A DNA stretch of 64,000 bases from Littorina saxatilis. Lineage: Eukaryota > Mollusca > Gastropoda > Littorinimorpha > Littorinidae. Each line of letters begins with the position of its first letter. Position 1 is the first letter of the stretch. The notes below the pieces were generated by a model. It was not told the DNA's origin and made no database searches. It was given only the letters and a program-made list of their open reading frames with translations. The DNA lies in the NCBI RefSeq assembly GCF_037325665.1, contig NC_090251.1:30364326-30428325 (forward strand). Direction: 5' to 3'. Positions 11,755 through 23,400 of the stretch are shown here, in pieces. Both the position numbers and the translations under genes were made by a program.

Positions 11755-13198
11755 TTTTGTATACAACACAATCTACTATGTAATGAGTACGTTCCCTTAG
11801 CAAAACAAACTACAAAAAAAGGCACAGAATAGGTACTCAAAAGGTGACGAATCAATAATTTAAATTTGCATCTTTTCTGTGCTCTTTTTGATTTAGCAAA
11901 AGTCAGAAGACAAGAACGCTCAAAAAATGAAGTCTGATGAAAAAAAATTGAAGAAACTAAAATATTCTTATAAAACCTTCTGTTCATTAACCTTGGAACC
12001 TTGGTGTGTGTTGTGGTGCTTGTTCGTTTGCTTTTTAAAAGTAAAACTTGTTTGTTTCAGAATTTCTTTTTCGGGATGGGGAGGGGGGGGGTGTCCTCAA
12101 CTGTTAAAGCGCCCATCCCTCAACCATCCTCCCCCATCTTCACCTCTGACTACCTTCATTTTTTTCATGTATTCAAGTTGTATATGTATTTTGTTCGTTG
12201 AGGTGCTTGTGAATATATTCACATCCATTAGGTACAATGGTGCCTGCAATGTTAGACCCTATTTAAAAAAGAAAACAATTAGCGTTGTCTTACTCTAAAC
12301 CAATTACAGGTTAAATGATGTGAAATCAGTATTCAGTGGCAAAACACACAACTAAACATCAGAATAACTTACAAAAACAAATATCTACACGATCAGACGT
12401 AAACGGAGAAAACTGAAGAATTTTGTTCACATCTGAGCATTTTACATCACAGAAATAGCAAGGTGGCTATGAACAAAACCATGATTACCGAATTTCCCAT
12501 GGATGGGACAATAAAAATGACAAAGAAATGAAAAGGTACCATCAAATCATCTTCTCAGAATGGCTCTATATGAATCATACATGTACTTATACATGCTATC
12601 ACAACATATAATCTCCAGTCATACGTTGTATTTACAAACAAACACAACTATCATTTTCCCGGGTTGCAAAATCCACTATCACTTCAAGAAACAATCATCC
12701 TATGAGGGTTAGCACATATATATTCTCAAATACTCACTTTCACAGCCACAACACTCCAACTCATTTTTTTTTTTAATCATCTTTAACTTCACTTTAACAA
12801 TGCATTACCTAAAGTCTGGTTTTCAAATTACAAGCCCCTGAAGATCATACAATCAATGGTATAGCACTGTCAAGTGAGCAAGTCACTACTGCATAAATTC
12901 CAACCCAAGCCCCTGAAGACGTAGTACGGCTGCCTAATCAGTGGGGAGAGAAAGAAGGAGATCGAAAAAGCAGCCTTCCGGTGAGGAGGCACATCTCGTA
13001 CATAATTCTGAATCTCTCATAAGACTAACATTCATGAAGAATTCCACAACAGCTACAGGATACAACAATAATCACTACTTTCTGAAGAAGAAGAGCTCAA
13101 TCAATTTCCCTTAGTTCCTGTGAACAAGAACAAAAACAACCATCTCAACGCAAGACAAACATAATTGTAGTTGAGAACAATACGTATACACCTCCGGG
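11755..13198. other. Intergenic, no gene recognised
   Basis: AT-rich sequence with a poly-G run near 12080. Open frames up to about 120 codons lack recognisable domains, and I see no splice-consistent exon chain. It could be 3' flanking sequence of an unseen transcript; there is no evidence for that. Confidence 0.4.
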
Positions 13199-13312
13199 AC
13201 AACCTGTGTCTGGCCTGTTTGAAAACACCTCCGCGTGAGGGGTTTTGCTGCCAACGCGGTGAAGATAAAGAGGGAACATTTTCTTTGCCCGCGCGGCAGC
13301 AAGCAGGATGTC
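13199..13312. repeat. Dispersed repeat shared with 48880-48985
   Basis: Both copies contain ACACCTC(C/A)(A)CGCG(T/G)GAGG, AAGATAAAGAGG and CGGCAGCAAGCA in the same order and spacing. Family otherwise unknown. Confidence 0.55.
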
Positions 13313-13334
13313 TCTGAACTATATTTATGTTATT

Positions 13335-13455
13335 TACACTTTTGACCACAATATGACATTTAACACAGATTGACACAGCCATCGTCATACAAGACTGCGC
13401 TACGGGTCACAGTAAACAATGACCATTGAGATCTGTGTCAAATGTTACACATTGG
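13335..13455. repeat. Diverged hairpin element related to 19004-19147
   Basis: Carries TGACATTTAACACAGAT and, inverted, ATCTGTGTCAAATGT around a GACTGCGCTACGGGTC centre, matching the cleaner copy at 19004-19147. Sequence 13546-13625 is the reverse complement of about 18648-18710, so the two regions share more than one module. Confidence 0.6.
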
Positions 13456-14025
13456 TCAAAAATGCCACTAATTCAGTACCAATTCTTTTATTTGTTACGA
13501 CTACACATGCGCTCTTTTGTTGTCTCAGCCAAGCCAGTTACCTAAATATGAGTTTTAGTCGGCCTCTGACATCACAAGGCTCAAAGAAGGGAAATACAAT
13601 GTTCAATCCGATGCATCCTCTGTTCTTCTACTTGATCAAATGTTTTGTGTGTGTGTGGTTTTTGTTGTTGTTGCTCTACCATCTTCCGTGAAAGTAAACT
13701 ACAACCATTGCTGAGTTTTCATCCCTCATCTTCTAGTTATTATATGTCTGTTGTGAATGTTCACTGCTGTGTGTTTGTTTAGTCGAGATGCATTTGAATG
13801 CTTTGCATTGAATTTTATTCAACGTTTTTGATTCACAATCAAGTGGTTTTATTTTGCTCTTTTTCTAGCCCTCTTTGAGCTTTGTGTTGAAGCAAACCTG
13901 TGCTGTCATCATTGCAGCATTCAAACAATAAAAAAAAACTGACCACATGCAAACCGCTCTCAGCTGCACATTTTAGCAGACAACATGGAAAGTATTTTAG
14001 TCACATGCAGTGACTAAATCATGGA

Positions 14026-14493
14026 TACAGTGGAACCCCCCTTTTAAGCCCTCCAAAAATCTGAGAAAATCAGGTCTCAAAAAGGAGGGAGTCTTGTTTG
14101 TTTGTTTGTTCGTTCATGGGCTGAAACTCCCACGGCTTTTACTCGTGTATGACCGTTTTTACCCTGCCATTTAGGCAGCCATACGCCGTTTTCGGAGGAA
14201 GCATGCTGGGTATTTTCGTGTTTCTATAACCCACCGAACTCTGACATGGATTACAGGATCTTTTTCGTGCGCACTTGGTCTTGTGCTTGCGTGTACACCG
14301 GGGGGTGTTCAGCCACCGAGGAGAGTCTGCACACAAAGTTGACTCTGAGAAATAAATCTCTCGCCGAACGTGGGGACAAACTCACGCTGACAGCGGCCAA
14401 CTGGATACAAATCCAGCGCGCTACCGACTGAGCTACATCCCCGCCCCGAGGGAGTCTGAAAATGGGGGGTCCTAAAAGGGAGATTCCACTGTA
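14026..14493. mobile_element. CAGTGGAACC palindromic MITE, interrupted by a SINE
   Basis: The ends TACAGTGGAACCCC and TTCCACTGTA are inverted. The body has the family motifs CTCCAAAAATCTGAGAAAATC and GGAGGGAGTCTT. Flanking TA fits a Tc1/mariner-pogo-like transposase; that is an inference. A SINE (14095-14447) was inserted later. Confidence 0.75.
14095..14447 (-). mobile_element. tRNA-derived SINE, CAAA-tail form
   Basis: Target duplication GAGGGAGTCT at 14085-14094 and 14448-14457. Read on minus: a tRNA-like head with A box (TAGCTCAGTCGGTAGCG) and a degenerate B box (GAGTTTGTCCCC), then the body with CGGTGGGTTATAGAAACACG and CCCAGCATGCTTCC, then a (CAAA)n tail instead of the GAA tail of most copies. 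Confidence 0.88.
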
Positions 14494-14587
14494 TTACATC
14501 CGACAACAGCAGAAACAAATCCCATCATCACAACCTTTTGAAATTGTCCGGGTCATATTGCAACATTAGGCAAAAAACAAAAAAAAA

Positions 14588-14852
14588 TAGGTGTGGTTAC
14601 GGTAACATAGCCAACAAAAATAGGGTAGGAAGGTAGGCAATCACTTTTTTTTTTTTTACTTTTTTTTCTAATGTGTACAAATTAAACCTACTTGACAGGG
14701 AAATAAGTGTGCGACTCGGGCGCTTTCGCTTTTATTGCGTTTTCTGCACTCGTTTTCTTGTGTTTTTTGTTTTTGTTTTGACAAATGTAATAAAAAGTTA
14801 TAGGGTCGGCCCCTAAAAATAGGGTAGGTCGGGTTACCGTAACCACACCTAT
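14588..14852. repeat. TTACGGTAAC foldback element, copy 1
   Basis: The ends AGGTGTGGTTACGGTAAC and GTTACCGTAACCACACCT are exact complements. Inner motifs TAGGGTAGG recur on both sides of an unrelated A/T-rich loop. Related elements lie at 47838-48060 and 60006-60222. Confidence 0.72.
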
Positions 14853-15309
14853 TTTTTTTTTAGGCCTTAACAAGGTAGCGTAAAGCAACACAAACTGAGC
14901 ATAAGTTTCAGCAATACAAGTGGAAAGGGGGACTAGCTAAAATCTCTTGACTCAAACAAAACATACATCAGACAGAAAAACAAATAAAACAATTAATCAA
15001 AAACAGCATGCTTCTTCTTTCAAAGAGTGAATTCGGGTTTGAGGTTAAACAATACTGCTAATAAACTGACACTGGCATGAGTAGTGAAAATAAACATGTA
15101 CATCTTCCAGCACAATATCATACAATCAAAATTCCAACTGAGCACCATTTTGAGATTACCTCAGCAGTTCCCATTCAGTCACTGCAGAATGTCTTTTGTT
15201 GTTGTTCTTGTTGTGATAGTGTTTTCACAAGCAAATCAACTAACAATAATATGTACAGCGATTATGAACTTTCTCAGCTCTTGTTATACTTGAATAGATG
15301 TACCTCATG

Positions 15310-15388
<79 letters not shown>

Positions 15389-16880
15389 AAAGACAAACAC
15401 ACAGTATTCATAATTTTTTCAGTCTGAGAAACATATGCATCTGTACCTTGCAAGTATTTCCAACTTTTTTCTTTTATTTTCCTTGCCTGCGAGATAGCAA
15501 AATAACTTGATGTTTCTTGGTAGTCAATACAGATTGCAAAATAACTTGATGTTTATTGGTAGTGAATACAGTAAATATTTATGTGAACCTCTTGCTCACA
15601 ATATCTTCCTATTCAAGCAACATGGATGTGTTCTATAATAAATGAGGTATATAACCAAAGCAAAGAACAAGAATCACTACTTTCTTTTGTCTTACTGCTA
15701 GATTGTGAGTGCTGTTAGAGACATAATTTCCCACTGACCAATAATTGCTCCTGCTAATACTGTTATTCTTGTTTTGATGGCCTTTATACAACCAGTACAT
15801 CATTTCTTTCTAGCACCTTCTAGAAAAACTTCACCGTCAAAAATTGAGAATTTTTTGGCTTTGATTTTGCAATAAATATATATATAGAACTTTACCTCCG
15901 TACCATCTGTGCATGATTTTTTTTGTTACACAGAATACGTGCAACACAACTGAGAATCATATGCTGTTTAAATCTAAAGTTGTGACAGAGAATAAAACTG
16001 ATGTGACCTGAAACACATTCTTACACTGTCACATGTCCATCATCATCTTTTGTCGATCAACACACATTCATAGACTTGAACACTTTAAAGCTGTTCACAT
16101 GATTTTAATGCTTCTGGATGTTGCTAGGCTTTGTTTTCGTTGGCAAACTTGCCCAAGTGGCCACTGGGTAGTCATAAAAGCTTTCTGCCATTTTCTAAAA
16201 GTTCAAGTCAATCCTTGGCGTCACACTGTGAAGAAACGTTCTGCAGATCTGCCAAAATGATCGCAACATTTTTGACAATTTGAAAGAAGTTTTGGCGTTT
16301 TGTTAACTCTGAAGCTCCATGTGCAAAGGGTGCCGCATACAAACCCCTCTGTACAACAAGTCCCTATTACTTCAACATTTCAGGGGGAAACTCATTGCAT
16401 TACAGACACCACTGGGCGTAAATATTCCCTGTCCAAGTGGCTGAAAGAGGTAGTTTATTGCAGCTCCTAAAACCTATTTTCTTTAGGGAACACCTACGGA
16501 CAGTTTTATGCGTTTGCTTTCCTAGATGCACTGCTGATTGCGGAGCTCTTAGTTTTCATATTAAAAAAAATTGGAAAAATGATTACTGAAACAGCCACCT
16601 GGAAAATACCTTTCTTACGGCGCAATCATGCGTCAAATGCTCCAAAAGGTTTTCTTTTTCCCGACTACACCTATGACTTTTTTTCTCTTTTTTTATTGTT
16701 TTGCATAAGTCATAATTAAAACAATTCAAGGTCTTTCTTTTTTTTCTCCAGCCTATCCCAATGTTTCTGACAAACTTGACAGAAACTCTACCAACGTAAG
16801 CAACTTCTCTGCAAATGAAGTCAAATAAACCGGAGGTGCACCTTCAGGTCGCATTCACAATGAGGCCTCTCCTGATTCAA
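14853..16880. other. Intergenic, 3' flank of GTF2H1
   Basis: No exon recognised. Contains a clean (CA)n tract at 15314-15386, a local duplication (AAAATAACTTGATGTTT at about 15498 and 15538), and AT-rich sequence. The right end probably borders the GTF2H1 3' UTR. Confidence 0.5.
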
Positions 16881-16901
16881 GAATTTTTCCGCCAACTGTT
16901 C

Positions 16902-17115
16902 TTTATTAGGATGCTGAGGAAATATTTGTGTGTGTACTTCTCTACGGAACCATGACATAATTCTTCTACCCGATAACTTGCATAATACTTTCCGTCCAAA
17001 AGAAATTTGAGACCTCTGTCCGACTGTTGCCAGAAGTTTGAAAATCTGCTCGGGCAGAATCACAGGCGCCTTAAATACCCTGGCTCTGCCTGTACAGCTG
17101 TCACTCTTCTTTATT
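16902..17115 (-). terminator. Candidate poly(A) signals of GTF2H1
   Basis: Minus-strand AATAAA hexamers lie at 17110-17115 and 16902-16907, about 315 and 520 bp after the stop codon. No strong GT-rich downstream element separates them, so the cleavage site is unresolved. Confidence 0.4.
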
Positions 17116-17428
17116 TCCTCCAACACACAGGCCACAAACAGATGAGCTGGCCATAACTCGTGTCACTTGGATTTCACCAACTTTGTGAATGTGCTCAGAT
17201 CACAGAAAGGGGCCTAGCTCCTGAAAGAGCAATAGTTTCCCCTTGCAAATCACATCAGAGTGGTAAGCGAGATGATCCCTCGCTGTCATGGCTGGCTGGA
17301 TTTATCACAGAGGTAGGCGGAGCTTACGCATGATTGAGCCACCAGGGCAGGAGTCACACCTGTTTGTAAGGGTGGGCACGGCTGGTCAGCCGTAACAAGA
17401 AACCAGAGAACGTGTCTGCTTGGCTTCC

Positions 17429-20400
17429 TCAAGTCTTGCGTGACATACGTCGTGTTTGCCACATGTCAAACTTGTTAAAAGCTGCGTTCAGCATGTCTTC
17501 CATGTGGCCAGTGAGCTGAAATAGACATAAAAATCTTTTTTTAAATCTGTAAATAAATGAATTATTGAATAAATAAATCAACTCATCCATGAACAAGAAG
17601 GGCAAAGCCCATACGACTCACATGCTTTACACATTTTTCCTACCAAAATACATGTGACCTTGACCCAAGGTCAAGGTCATCCAAGGTCATGCAACACAAA
17701 GCTGTTAATTCAAGACATAGGAAGTACAATGGTGCTTATTGGCTCTTTCTACCATGAGATATGGTCACTTTTAGTGGTTCACTACCTTATTTTGGTCACA
17801 TTTCATAAGGGTCAAAGTGACCTTGACCTTGATCATATGTGACCAAATGTGTCTCATGATGAAAGCATAACATGTGCCCCACATAATTTTTAAGTTTGAA
17901 ACAGTTATCTTCCATAGTTCAGGGTCAAGGTCACTTCAAAATATGTATACAATCCAACTTTGAAGAGCTCCTGTGACCTTGACCTTGAAGCAAGGTAAAC
18001 CAAACCGGTATCAAAAGATGGGGCTTACTTTGCCCTATATATCATATATAGGTGAGGTATTAAATCTCAAAAACTTCAGAGAAAATGTGAAAAATGTGAA
18101 AAATAGCTGTTTTTTAGGCAACATTTATGGCCCCTGCGACCTTGACCTTGAAGCAAGGTCAAGATGCTATGTATGTTTTTTGGGGCCTTGTCATCATACA
18201 CCATCTTGCCAAATTTGGTACTGATAGACTGAATAGTGTCCAAGAAATATCCAACGTTAAAGTTTTCCGGACGGACGGACGTCCGGACGGATGGACGTCC
18301 GGACGGACGGACGGACGGACGACTCGGGTGAGTACATAGACTCACTTTTGCTTCGCATGTGAGTCAATAAAACCACAGAATAAATAAACACTGTCAAAAT
18401 GACTCCAATATTGACATGTATAAACAAACTTTCTCCCCAGTATGTCTAGGAGCAATCTTAGAAAAGATATTTGAAAACATCAAAGAGTCGTGCCGAAAGG
18501 AATTATTTGACATTCCTCACAAATCCTTCCACAAAACATACGGCAAAACAGAACATATATCCATTCAGGTTTTTCAATAACTGATTTCTAATACTGATTA
18601 TTAAATCTTTAAATTGAAAGCAACAAACATCAACAGATTGAGAGACTATGTATCGATTGGAGATTGGATTTCCCTTCTTTGAGTCATGTGACGTCAGAGG
18701 CCGACAAAACTTTATAATTTGGCTTTTCAGGTTGACCGAAACTTCAAAGGAACTAAAAAAAACCGTCATGTGTTTGATTGCATGTGTGTGTGCTGTTCAA
18801 TGTCAAAACAACAACAAAGTGAGTACATGACGTGTGTTTTGTAGTTCTTTTGAAGTTTCGGTCAACCTGAAACGCCCAAATATGAAGCTTATGTGTTTGA
18901 TTGCATACATGTGGATTGCATGCATGTGTGTGTGTGCTCGTTCAATCGTCAAAACAACAACAAAGTCATAAGTACCTAAAAGGAATTCGATTGATACATA
19001 AATGTTATTTGCGTGTTTGACCAAAATATGACATTTTACACAGATCTCGACAGTCATTGTTCACCTCGACCGCTAGCGCGGTCTTGGAGAACAATGACCG
19101 TCTCGATCTGTGTAAAATGTCATATTTTGGTCAAACACACAAATAACGTATAGGATTTCACTGTTAAGCTGGCTGGCGGGCGGGGATGTAGCTCAGTCGG
19201 TAGCGCGCTGGATTTGTATCCAGTTGGCCGCTGTCAGCGTGAGTTCGTCCCCACGTTCAGCGAGAGATTTATTTCTCAGAGTCAACTTTGTGGGCAGACT
19301 CTCCTCGGTATCCGAACACCCCCCGTGTGTACACGCAAGCACAAGACCAAGTGCGCACGAAAAAGATTCTGTAATCCATGTCAGAGTTCGGTGGGTTATA
19401 GAAACACAAAAATACCCAGCATGCTTCCTCCGAAAGCGGCGTATGGCTGCCTGAATGGCGGGGTAAAAACGGTCATGCACGTAAAAACCGTGGGAGTTTC
19501 AGCCCATGAACGAACAAACAAACAAACAAACAAACTGTTAAGCTGGCACAAAACTTTGAATACATTGGAACCCCCTTTTTAAGATCTCCAAAAATCTGAC
19601 AAAATCGGGCCTTAAAAAGGCGTAATTTTAAAGAGGTTGTGAACAGAAAATCTGAGAAAACAAGGTCTTAAAAAGGAGGGAGTCTTAAATTGGGGGGTCT
19701 GAAAGGGGGGGGGGGGGGTTCCACTGTACACTTCTTCTTCTTCAGGATTCATGGGCTGAAACTACCACGTACACCCGTGTTTTTTTGCACGAGTGGAATT
19801 TTACGTGTATGACAGTTTTTACCCCGCCATTTAGGCAGCCATACGCCGTTTTCGGATGAAGCATGCTGGGTATTTACGTGTTTCTATAACACACCGAACT
19901 CTGACATGGATTACAGGATCTTTTTTGTGCGCACTTGGTCTTGTGCTTGCGTGTATACACGGGGGTGTTAGGACACCGAGGAGAGTCTGCACACAAAGTT
20001 GACTCTGAGAAATAAATCTCTCGCCGAACGTGGGGACAAACTCACGCTGACAGCGGCCAACTGGATACAAATCCAGCGCGCTACCGACTGAGCTACATCC
20101 CCGCCCCAGACTGTACACTAACACTGGCACAACTTCTTGGACATTCACACAAGTCATACTGGCAACAAAGCCAGACTGACAAATCAAATGTTTGACAGAC
20201 CAAATATTACTGTTGAATAAGCAGAGGTTACATGCCGAGTCTTAGTGAATATTAAACATAATGGTCGAAGTTTGCGGATCATGAAAAATGCGAGCTTCTT
20301 CGCGAACTGAGACCATTAATTTTATTAATCACTGAGACGAGGTATGTAACATCTTTATTCCTCCTTTCTTCAGTTATTCAAAGGAGTTTTTGTGCGAAAG

Positions 20401-23400
20401 TTTGATTGAACCCTATTCACTCAACCAGTCTACCTGCGCAGGCGATTGAATAATGCGCGGTTGTATAGTTCAGGGAAAATCATTCAATTCTGTTAACACT
20501 TCTTGTCAGTTTCCCTGTTTTGGACTAAATTCAAGTACACAGTTATGTTGTTATTCTGCTGTGGCGGTAAAGGCAGATAGTGTGTGTTCTTTTCATGTTT
20601 TGGTATCGCTTAGGAAATGTTCTTTCTTCGAATGTGACTAGCAGACGAACTTTTGCAACCGTGTTCCAACGTTAAAAACTGTATGAAGTTCAGTTTTCTA
20701 GGGCAAAATAGTGTATGAAACCGCTGTATGTTCTTTAAATTGATGAAATGTGTGCATTTGGTTGCGTGTGATCTGTTTATAAAATGAAATATTGTTGAAA
20801 AGTAACCGTCGGATTGCTGTTTTTTGTCCAAGCTTCTTCTTCTTCTTCTGCGTTTGTGGGCTGAAACTCCCTCGTACACTCGTGTTTTTTGCACGAGTGG
20901 AATTTTACGTGTATGACCGTTTTTTACCCCGCCATTTAGGCAGCCATACGCCGTTTTCGGAGGATTTTGTCCAAGCAACTCAGTTCAGAAAATTTGAAAG
21001 GGGAACTACTCTTGTCGCTAGACAGAGTACGAGAGTTACTTGCCTTGGGAGTTTGCTTGCACTCATAAGAGATCTAAAACGAGTTTCTCTGCACTGATCG
21101 TTAGATTTGGATTTAGAAAACAATCAAACTCATGGATTTTATATGGAGATTAATGTGTTCAAGCCTGTAGTTGCTAGTTTAAATGCAGTATGTTTGTATT
21201 GTTTGGTCTAGAGATGTATATTTCGTACATCAGAGCGTTCGGAACTTTTCAATCGCTAAAGTAGTTTCCTCAAAGTCTAGCTCATCAACCTGTGAGCTAT
21301 CGAGGATTCAGGCCCGTTGTTGGGTAAGTGATTTTGGTTGTTGGGTAAGTTACCGAAAAATAACTAGCCCTACACGTTTACAGAGAGAAAGAAGCAGAGG
21401 GGGGAATAAGAATACTTACATCTATTGTATAATGATGATGAGCCACCTTTTCCTTCAGAGGTAGTAGTTTTGAAGAATAAAACCTCTCTAGAGTTGCTCT
21501 CATTTTCACCACCTGTGAGAGTAACAAACATTAAAATAAAAGTTAGAACCATTAAAAGAAAAATAAGAAACATTGAAATAAAAATTACAGACAATTAAAA
21601 CAAAAGGAGCAAGCATTCAATCAAAAACCTTGCCTGGCTGCTCTTGTATCAAAAATTTTAGTAATAAATTTTCATTTGATTAATATACTTACCCAACTCA
21701 CATATAGCAATTAACTCTAGTTCAGTGCTGGTAACGCTGTACGCATCCCCTTGGTAACAAGGGAAGCCCCTCTAAAAAAAGAGTGACCAATACCCATAAG
21801 GCCATATTAATACATACTTCCGACTTCCGTATGCGCGCGCATACGCCGCCATATGCATCATTCCAAACGAAGCCCAACTCACTCCCCTTTTTTAGAAATC
21901 CACCCCCCACAGCGGGGAGGCGGGAGGGAATAAACGATGTGAGTTGGGTAAGTATATTAATCAAATGAAAATTTATTACTAAAATTTTTAATTAAATTAC
22001 ATATCTTACCCAACTCACATATAGCAGATTGCTACTATAGGTGGAGGGCACTTAACCCAATCAGGAATTGAGAATCTGTCCTGCCGCTAAAAGAGCAGGT
22101 AACCCAGAAACACATCCTATCTCAATGCATAGGCATCTCTGAGATAAACATCAATGAAAAACCTTTCAATAAAGCCAGCAAGCCGACTCAAGAACTCAGT
22201 TCTGCCAGGAGACCAAATCGAAGAACAGCTAGAGTGGAAGCCCAATCTCTTGCCTCGTGAGGCCTAGCTGTAGTAAAGGGCAAAACTGCCCTGACATCCC
22301 CTGCCTGACTCTGCCACCATACATAAACTTGTCTAACTATGGTGGAGACCCAATTGGCTAACACTACTCTCGAGATGTCTTTAAAGCGCACCATAACGAG
22401 TGAGATAAAAAGAAGTTCCTGAGATTCCGATCTAGTGTGCAGAGTCCTTAACGGAAAACTGTGGAGGGCTGTAACCGTACAAAAATGTACATCAGAATCT
22501 CCAAGAGCTATAAAAATGCTCAAGAAAGGAATATTGAGTCCGTGCTGTCCGAAGGGGGAGGACTGACTGACTGCCCCCCCCCCCCCTGTCTACTGCCACC
22601 ACTTGAAGGCATACCTGAACACTGTGGCAGTCCATCTAGGCAAGGTTGACCTCAACAAGTCATTACCCCTACCAAAGTTGAAAGACATTCTTTCTTCCTT
22701 TATATAAATTAATCAGTGTTTAACGTCGTATATAACCGTTCAAGGTAAAGAAAGATAAGAACAAGAGCCCTTAGATTTAATGATCTCAAGCAATCCGTGC
22801 AAGTCAGAAAAAATCTTCAAAACTCGAACAGATCAAAAGGCTAAATATGGCTCTAGGGGAGCCAAAATAGTGATTAAGATTTGAACGGTGAATCAAAGTT
22901 GGTAACTCCAGATTCCGCTTATATGCCAGAAAACCCAAAAGAAACCTAAGTGCCATAGATCAGTCTTTCTCCGAAAATCCGTCTATAGCAAAATTAGCAG
23001 AAAAAACACTTACTCCCACTTCTCACAGAAGCTACCCGAGTAAGCATGGCCGATTTCCGTGTTGATCAGCAAGGCTAGTTAAGTAAAAGAGTCAAAGAAT
23101 CCAATCACAAAAACCCTAAAACTAGGAGCAAAGTCCAAGAAAGGACTGAAGATCAGCTTTCAGCAAGCCTAAAGTAGGCCCTCTAAAACTTGCTGGTTAT
23201 AAAGCCACCAAGAGAAAAATTAGCACCGAGCTGTCTCAGTAAAACTGATATCACATAATGTCTTAAACAAAGACGTGGGAGAAAAAGAACGGAAAGCCAA
23301 AATAGGTGGCTCGCCACCTTCATTGTACCGAGAGAAGAGGAGTTCTATCCGTTAAAACATAAGCCATCTGTTCCAAGCCAGACAACAAGACAAGTACCAG

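Noticed and set aside
16821-17135. A 104-codon minus frame starting MACVLEEIKKSD
   Set aside because: It lies in the presumed GTF2H1 3' UTR, has no recognisable domain and no splice partner. It could be chance.
19174-19260. tRNA genes at SINE heads (TAGCTCAGTCGG...GAGTTCGTCCCC; also 35085-35155)
   Set aside because: The arms do not fold into full cloverleaves, the B boxes are mostly degenerate, and each lies at the 5' end of a dispersed element with target duplications.
22188-22523. Independent host gene with integrase-like end
   Set aside because: It is the recombinase-like part of the DIRS fossil, adjoining the internal complementary region.
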